Below, in pieces: positions 57,401-64,000 of a DNA stretch of 64,000 nt. The stretch lies in assembly GCA_030762895.1 (NCBI GenBank), contig CM061068.1, positions 79,571,228 through 79,635,227 on the forward strand, given 5' to 3'. The notes beneath the pieces were generated by a model that made no database searches, was not told the origin of the DNA, and was given only the letters and a program-made list of their open reading frames with translations. Position numbers and translations under genes: made by a program. The stretch is from Sophora flavescens (taxonomy: Eukaryota; Streptophyta; Magnoliopsida; Fabales; Fabaceae). The number at the start of each line of letters is the position of its first letter. Position 1 is the stretch's first letter.

Positions 57401-59467
57401 TGAGCACTAGAGTGAAAGAGTTGGGATAGAGTGACTACTGTTACATAGTTTCTTAAACAGACAACGCAGAAAAAATTATAAAATTATGAAGGAAACTTTC
57501 CATATTCCTTATCATGCAATTCACTATCAAAACTGCAATTCATGCTGCTTGTCTGGTTTGTCAGAATTGGGCAGAGCAATATATTTTTTCTTATCAGGAT
57601 TGATAGCAATGGATATTGGTAAATTTCATCAATATTCTATCATTTGACTTAAAAAGTGAGTGCATGATTTAATCATTAATCTAAATAATTAGTATTCCTA
57701 AAATTTATTTCAATCAATAAATATGCATGATAACCATCGAATAACAAAACCGTAGCATGATAATAAATGGAAGTAAAAAAACGCAAAACTAATATGCTAT
57801 CACTATACTAGATCAGAAACCATTAATCAATTCCTTATGGAGTCACTCCCATTGAGGGATTGAGAACTAAGGGATAGAACACTGCTCAATCAATCGAACC
57901 GGATAATAGTCCTATAACAGGCTCGGAGAGCCTCGTGAGATGATGGACTCACTCGTGAGAATAAAAACGCGTGAGAATACAATACATGACAAAATTATAC
58001 TAAAGTATTCAATATAATGGACTCACTCATGAGAATAAAAACACGTGAGAATACAATACATGACAAAATTATACTAAAGTATTCATATAAAACATACAAG
58101 ACAAAAACAAAAAGTCTCATTATTATCCAACTTCAAATATCTTCAAATTCAAAAGCAAACAAATGTGGTGAATGGAAGTAGAAGGATAAGTGAGAATTAC
58201 CTGTGACAAACACGATCCTCAATCTTTGTAGTGATAGCCTAGAAGGGGTCTGCGAAAAATAAAAATAAAAATAAAAAATAAGGAGTTCGGGGATCGGTTA
58301 CGAGTAGGGAAAGTATTAACACCATACATTATTCGTTTTAAGAACGGTACCCCAAGTTAATTACGCAAAAAAGAATTTTAATAACCTTTGAAAATATTAT
58401 ATTTACTACATTTTTAAAAACTAAAAGGCTTAATTGCACTTTTTGTCATACAATTTTTTCAATTGTACGATTTTGGCCCTTCAAAAATTTAATTCCACAT
58501 TTAATCTCTTATCTGTCAAATTGTACAAAATCAGCCCTTATTACGTGTTAACAAAATAAATTTTAATTCTTAAAACTCCAAACCATATACTTCTTAAAAA
58601 AAAAACACTGGGCCTCACCCCTAACAGAGAAAACATTCACCTTTCCTACTCTAATCCATACCCATCATAACCCGACATGCAGCATCTTCGGACCAAAATA
58701 TATATAAAACAATAAATTAGCACAAGTACCAGTGGTGGCTTGCGGTTGTGACGGGGAGTGCGTGACGGAGGATGGCGGAGCACGGCCAAGGAGCTTGGAA
58801 TGAGGATATGATATGTTTATATCGTGTTTGGATTTTTCTATTGGTTTTTGATTTGGGATGGTGGTGAAGGTGAGGCTGTGTGAGTGGTTTGAGATTTTTA
58901 TAGGGGTGTAGTGGTGACGGTGGTTTTTGTTGAAGGGGATGGAGAAGGAGAGGGTGAAGGGAAAATGGGAGGTGTGATGAAGAATGGTCTGAAAATTTTG
59001 ATAAGCTGAATTTATGCACCATGAGAGAAGAAAAAAAAAAAGGGCAAAAAATTATATTCAGCCAGATGTGTGGAGTGGTAGCTGCCTTGGGGAGCAACTC
59101 AGCTTTCTTTCCAACTACTGTACAGAGAACAGTGTACTTCTCTCTGAGCCTCTGACAACTCTCTCCTTTGTTCTTTTAATTCCTTTTTTATTTTTAAGTG
59201 AAATGGATCATGGGCTCAATTAATCTTATAAGCATCGGGTTAAGTTTGTTTTTGTGATTGGGCCATGAAAGCATGGACAAGTATTTATTTTTTAAATTAT
59301 TATTTTTTATTTCTTAAATATTAATTAAAAAAAAATACCCGAAAAAATTAGATGTTCACAATCTTTCTGATACATTCGTTTATTTTCGTTGAAATGACTA
59401 GAAGGTAACCAATAGCAACCAAATACTATTTACTAATTTAATTTTCACTATTAGTTAGTCTTAAAAT
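57401..59467. other. Copy B spacer (matches 42,480-44,535)
   Basis: Same non-coding content as copy A, including the 74-bp tandem duplication at about 57,945-58,090. Long frames at 58,717-59,097 have no domain and coincide with the same unlikely frame in copy A. Confidence 0.5.
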
Positions 59468-60003
59468 TAGAGCTGTCAAAATGGATTGGAACCCGTGAGC
59501 CAATCCGGCTCAATCCGACTCACCGGTGGGTTGGGTTGATTAAAATCCGGCTCATTTAAACCTTGGGTTAATTTGACCCGTCTCACCGAACCTGTGGGTT
59601 GGGTGGGCAACCCAAGGTGAGCCGGGTTGCCTCACGGGGTGCACCATTTTTTTTCCTTAAAGAAATAGCGTGCATCATCCACTTATTGTTAACCAAAATA
59701 AAGAGAAAGCGGAAGTTTAATATGTTTCTCGAACCTATTTCAAATTCGTGACTCGTGAAAGACGTGAAAACATAGGTTATGTTATATTATTATTATTTTT
59801 AATTTTTATATTTTTTTGTATTTTTTAAATAAAAGTGAGCCAACCCGCATAATCCATCAATCAGTGGTGGGTCGAGCCGGGTTGACTATTTTCTAGCTCA
59901 CCAAAAAAAGTGAATCGGGTTGGGTTGACCCACTTTTATGATCAACCCGTGATGAGTCAATCCGACTCACCCGGGTTGGCCCATTCCCGTTTTGACAGCT
60001 CTA
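59468..60003. mobile_element. hAT-type MITE, copy B
   Basis: Twin of the MITE at 44,536-45,071, the same 536-bp length, terminal repeats TAGAGCTGTCAAAATGG / CGTTTTGACAGCTCTA. Confidence 0.7.
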
Positions 60004-60136
60004 TCTAAAATGGTGTCTATCCGTCCCATGGTCATTGTAGACTTATTATTAATCGTGGTCGTGTAATACACAAGGTCATTAAGGCCACAACCTTAGGCCC
60101 CAATTTATTTTTTATTTTTTTACTTTTTAGTATAGG

Positions 60137-60303
60137 ATATTGTTAACGAGTGTTTTAATAATATTGTTTGAGGAATCCAAATAGGGTGAGTATTCACTGA
60201 AAAACTAAGTATATTCATTCTCAAAATATTGATTACACCACTTTTCACGTAAACTTACCTATTTAGATTCTTAAAACAATATCGTTAGGACACTCGTTAG
60301 CAT
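60137..60303. mobile_element. Foldback MITE, copy B
   Basis: Twin of 45,205-45,372, with the same inverted arms around a GGTGAGTATTCACTGAAAA centre. Confidence 0.6.
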
Positions 60304-61074
60304 CTGCCTTTAGAAATTATAAAATTTTATTATTTTCACTTCAATTTTTTTTTTCATCTCTCGTTGTTTCCCCCCTCTCTCTCTCTCATCTTCATATTCT
60401 TTTTAACATTAGAATATTATAAAAGTATTCAATTATATCAGAACATTAGAATCTTTTTCAAATGTTTGTATTGTTTATAGAATATAATTGACAATACCTA
60501 TAACCGTTGCTATAGCCGAAAGAAAATTTTCAAAATTAAATTGCTTAAATTATATCTAAGATCAACAATGTTGCAAGATAGATTGAATGGATTTCCCATT
60601 TTATTTATCGAGTGAAATGTAAGAATTGATTGATTATAAAAAAAAAATTATATGCTAACTTGAATATAAAACTTTGATAAATGATTTTATAGTTAAAAAA
60701 CTAAAATATTAATATAAAAATTAATAATTTATATAATATTAAATCTCTTTAAACGTTTTAGCTTTGACGTCAGAATTCTCATACACGACCCTGCTTATTA
60801 TAACACAAATATTTAATTCTTAAGCATGTGAAATCCTCAACCTGGGTTACTGTTAGGACCCAACAGAATGAGAAGATGCCAAGTAGGTGGGTGGATAGTG
60901 GAGTGGTTAATCAGTTGAATTGGGTAGTTTCATGAGGGAGAAACTGTACACACAGAGATTTATCAGTTACCTAGGCAAAAGACCTATCAGGATAAACCAA
61001 AAAAATAGTGCAAAGTGCAAACGAGAATGGCATAAAATGATAAAAGTATAGACATAAATACTAAACCTCAAAGT
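60304..61074. other. Copy B AT-rich spacer
   Basis: Matches 45,373-46,139, including the CT-rich tract near 60,372. No gene is seen. Confidence 0.45.
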
Positions 61075-61255
61075 CATACCAACTCTTTCATGATCCCCAA
61101 ATCAGAAAGACACTGGGCTGCAGTATCAACCATTCCAATTCCTTCAAAAATTTAGGCAGCTGCCTTGAGGATTGCATTTGCATCCTCAAGGTTCAGATCA
61201 TGCAAACGGGTTGCAGTTGCCCTGAGACCAGCAACCTTGGACTTTCCTTCATATA
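61075..61255 (-). pseudogene. TRANK1-like C-terminal exon fragment, copy B
   Basis: Same as 46,140-46,315: KSKVAGLRATATRLHDLN, DANAIL, in-frame stop, IFEGIGMVDTAAQC. The stop is shared with copy A, so the fragment was dead before the duplication. Confidence 0.75.
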
Positions 61256-61309
61256 CTTATATATCACCCTCCACATAAGGTGAAGATCCAAAAAAAATTG
61301 TAAAGCAAT

Positions 61310-61395
61310 ACATCCTGGAAAAATACACACAAGGCCAGTAAAAATACACACAGTAAAAATACATCCTGGAAAAATACACACAAGGCCAGTAAAAA
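61310..61395. repeat. Short tandem duplication private to copy B
   Basis: TACATCCTGGAAAAATACACACAAGGCCAGTAAAAA-type sequence occurs twice with a short bridge (ACACACAGTAAAAA), against once in copy A near 46,375-46,410. Confidence 0.8.
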
Positions 61396-61443
61396 GGTCA
61401 CAATATCTTTATCTTTATATATATATAAAAGGAAGTAGGTCTA

Positions 61444-63890
61444 TGTAACACCCGGTTTTTCAATGTTTACTTTACTGTTTTATATTAGTAAAATAGACAA
61501 AAAATTAATATTTATATTTTAAAACCTAGAAATTTATTTTGGATAAACCAAGATCATATCCATACTCTACATTACCGTAGATAGTTACGATTAAATTTTG
61601 GATCGAAAATTCAGACGAAACCCGGTCTGTGTTTTGATGACAGTAAGAATTTTACTCCTCAAATGACCTAATTTTGACTCGTGAACGAAATACTTAGGGT
61701 TTTTATGAAGTTTCCAACAACTTAGGCTATTTTAAAAAATTTCACTTAAAAAGTGAAATTATATATATTATATATGCGGGTGTTATATGAAATCGAGTGA
61801 ACGATGGAGCTGAATACGAGATTTCCAGGACCGGCTAAAGGATAAATGGCTAGTCATTCAAAGATGGCTCGTAAATGGTGAGTCATTTAGGTGACTCACA
61901 TGTGTAATAATGAATTTTTAGGAATTTACAATTATGTCCTTAATGTTGTTTAAATCACAAAAGTGTCATTGTATAAGATTACACTTTTGTCCCTAAAAAT
62001 TTAAGCCTTGGATCCTTTTCTCCCTAATTTCCCACGGTCCAACCCCTCCAAATGAGCCCATTTCACTTTTATATAAGGCATCTTCATCATCTTCCTTAAG
62101 TTTGTTCATCTTTTTCCTTAAAAATTCTAAGTTTCCATAGTCTTGATTTGTGATGAAAGTGCTTGATTCCTTGCTCATTTTTCATTTCCAAGAGGATTGC
62201 CATACTCTTCTTACTTGATTATCATCATGTTCTTCATTTATTTTTGTGTTTTGGAGCCTTGATCATTATGTTGCATCTTAGGGTTTCCAACTTCAAAAAT
62301 CCATAGAAATTCATAGAAAAATCCAATGAGCATGAAACCAATTTCCATGATCTTAGTATCCTCTCTATATTTAAGATCCAAGAGGATGCATCCAACAAAA
62401 ATTGCTTGCCTATTTAACTTGATGAGGCCGAACCCTAGTTGTTGTGGGGGAGGACTTTGTGCATATTTTTTTTTACTATTCTTGCTTGATTCAATCTTAT
62501 GACTCATGTATGTATTGAATCTATGTTGATTGGATCAAATGAAAATCTCTAAGCCATATTTTTACTCATGGCCGAAATTTATTTTGTGAAGGTTGGAATA
62601 TTTGATTTCAATCTTTGTATGATAATCATGGATTTAGGGTTTTGAGTGATTTAAAATCACTAATCCAAAAGCTTAGGAATTTTAGAAATTTTTAGCAATT
62701 TTAACACCCCAAGGCCGAAACCAACATGTAGGTAATTAGGTGTTTTTAAGTTGTTTGATTGTTGATTTTTGTTGAATGATAACTAGTATATCGGGTACGC
62801 GTGTTACCGATGCTTGGATTTACGACAAATCTTTTTTCGGAGGAAAAATCTTCTAGAGGTAAAGGGATTACCTGAGGGGTTTTTTCGATACTGTGTGCAA
62901 ATTTGTGGTCTGTATTATTTATTGAGTGTATGTAATTTTTACGTAGTTAGCATTATTTGTTTTTAAATTATTTGCTTTTAATTATTTAATTATCTGCATT
63001 TAATTGTGATTATATTTTATTGTATGTCATTAACTGTGATATTTGCTATATTATTGGCATGATTGATATTGATGTTGATTGTGGACTGAAAAGCCTGACA
63101 TTGGTCAGTGCTCAATTTATTACGATGTTAAAAGTATTAAAAAGTTTTTTATGAAATGATAAATTTTTAATTGATGAAAAATAGTAATATATTATTACTT
63201 AATTCATTAATTGGTGAAAAATGGATAATGGTGAAAAATAATATTATTTTAATGATTTAACGGCATAAGAGTGTTTTATGAGTCATAGTGAGGGCGTAAC
63301 TGTGAAAATATTTTAGTACTGCTAATTTATACGTAAGAAAATTCTAAATATTAGAAAATGTTATTTTGAGAAAATAAGTATAAAAAATAATTTTATTATG
63401 GTGTTGAAAAAATTAATTTACTAGAAAAGTCATATTTTGGACTTAAAACATTTTCAAAACGTCAAACGTCGGACAATTCCGACAATATTTACAAAAGTAC
63501 TATTAAAAATAGTAATATTAGTTAAAACAGAGAATTGGTCTCAAAACAATATTTTCAGGTTCAAAATATTGATTTTTGAAAGAAAATGAATTTTAAGTGA
63601 TTTTTAGGATTTTTATAAAACGAATTACCAACATAAAATGATTTTCTGTAAACAACGGTGTTATTTTTGACAACTTGGTTAAGTTGGGGAACTTTTGTTT
63701 TGGTTTTGTGTTTCACAGAACGAAGACGATTTTAAAGATGAAAAACGGACCTATAAGCCGAGACGTCGGGGTTCTAGTGTTAAACGGTATGGACAGTATG
63801 TCCCAACGGTGAAGTTATGGACTAGATGTCCTAAAAAACGGGTATTGATTTTTGTGCACTTAAATCTACGTATCTAAGACTAGTGCATAG
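61444..63890. repeat. LTR-like repeat R1, copy B
   Basis: Twin of 46,463-48,910 with about the same length and the same TAGGTCTA flanks. No coding content. Confidence 0.45.
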
Positions 63891-63896
63891 GTCTAG

Positions 63897-64000
63897 TGTA
63901 ACACCCTGTATTTCACTGTTTTAAATAACAGTAATACATATAAATATGTTTATAAATGTATTTGAGTTTTATAAAATTATTCTAAGTGAATAGAGGTTAG
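63897..64000. repeat. Start of LTR-like repeat R2, copy B
   Basis: Identical start TGTAACACCCTGTATTTCACTG to 48,917; the rest lies past the window edge. Confidence 0.45.

Larger units (their letters stand above)
55992..64000. repeat. Segmental duplication, copy B
   Basis: Direct copy of 41,101-49,020, continuing past the right window edge. All features of copy A recur: helicase palindrome, MITEs, TRANK1-like fragment, R1 and the start of R2. Copy B holds sequence missing from copy A near 56,877-56,902 and a tandem duplication of about 50 bp near 61,310-61,395. Confidence 0.93.

Noticed and set aside
41101..64000. Intact TRANK1-like gene spanning the fragments
   Set aside because: Fragments lie in gene order on the minus strand in part, but carry stops, frameshifts and missing exons, including Walker A.

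Overview
This window is plant nuclear heterochromatin or gene-poor DNA, most likely from a papilionoid legume. The kingdom is clear from the element types: Athila and Tat lineages of Ty3/gypsy retrotransposons with a tRNA-Asp primer site, a TNP2-type CACTA transposon, a plant mobile domain (PMD) gene, and fragments of a plant TRANK1-like UvrD/Rep helicase gene. The legume assignment is inference from the general look of the elements. I found no intact single-copy host gene, no rRNA or tRNA gene and no CRISPR array.

Positions 1 to about 40,600 form one nested transposon stack. The host layer is a Tat-lineage retrotransposon read on the + strand. Its visible parts are the end of reverse transcriptase/RNase H (13,272-13,507), a second RNase H plus integrase (23,824-25,503), an antisense PMD gene (26,437-29,343 and 39,487-40,199, minus strand), a polypurine tract and the first bases of the 3' LTR (40,529-40,600). 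Three elements are inserted in it: a CACTA element (7,333-13,271, minus strand, left end outside the window), Athila-2 (13,508-23,823, minus strand, 1,441-bp LTRs, target duplication aactc/aattc) and Athila-3 (29,344-39,481, plus strand, target duplication atagc/atagc). Athila-1 (1-7,332, plus strand, 5' part outside the window) sits in the 3' part of the CACTA element. All coding regions carry stops or frameshifts, but Athila-2 is only one nonsense codon away from an open gag-pol frame.

An exact 500-base run of N (40,601-41,100) separates the stack from a second domain. There, 41,101-49,020 and 55,992-64,000 are near-identical direct copies about 14.9 kb apart. They carry decayed pieces of a TRANK1-like superfamily 1 helicase gene, several foldback MITEs and long repeats beginning TGTAACACCC. 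In each copy a helicase exon is duplicated head to head as a large palindrome with almost no spacer (55,694-56,997 in the complete copy).

The most unusual signal is a family of CpG-rich dyads (TCGC-N3-GCGA). They occur as pairs with a start-to-start spacing of 19 bp (occasionally 20). Five groups lie in the LTRs of each Athila element, and an extra array lies inside Athila-2. In Athila-3 they alternate with a second dyad pair (TCACGGC-N3-GCCGTGA, 23-bp spacing), and that second pair also occurs, with the same spacing, in the unrelated CACTA element.
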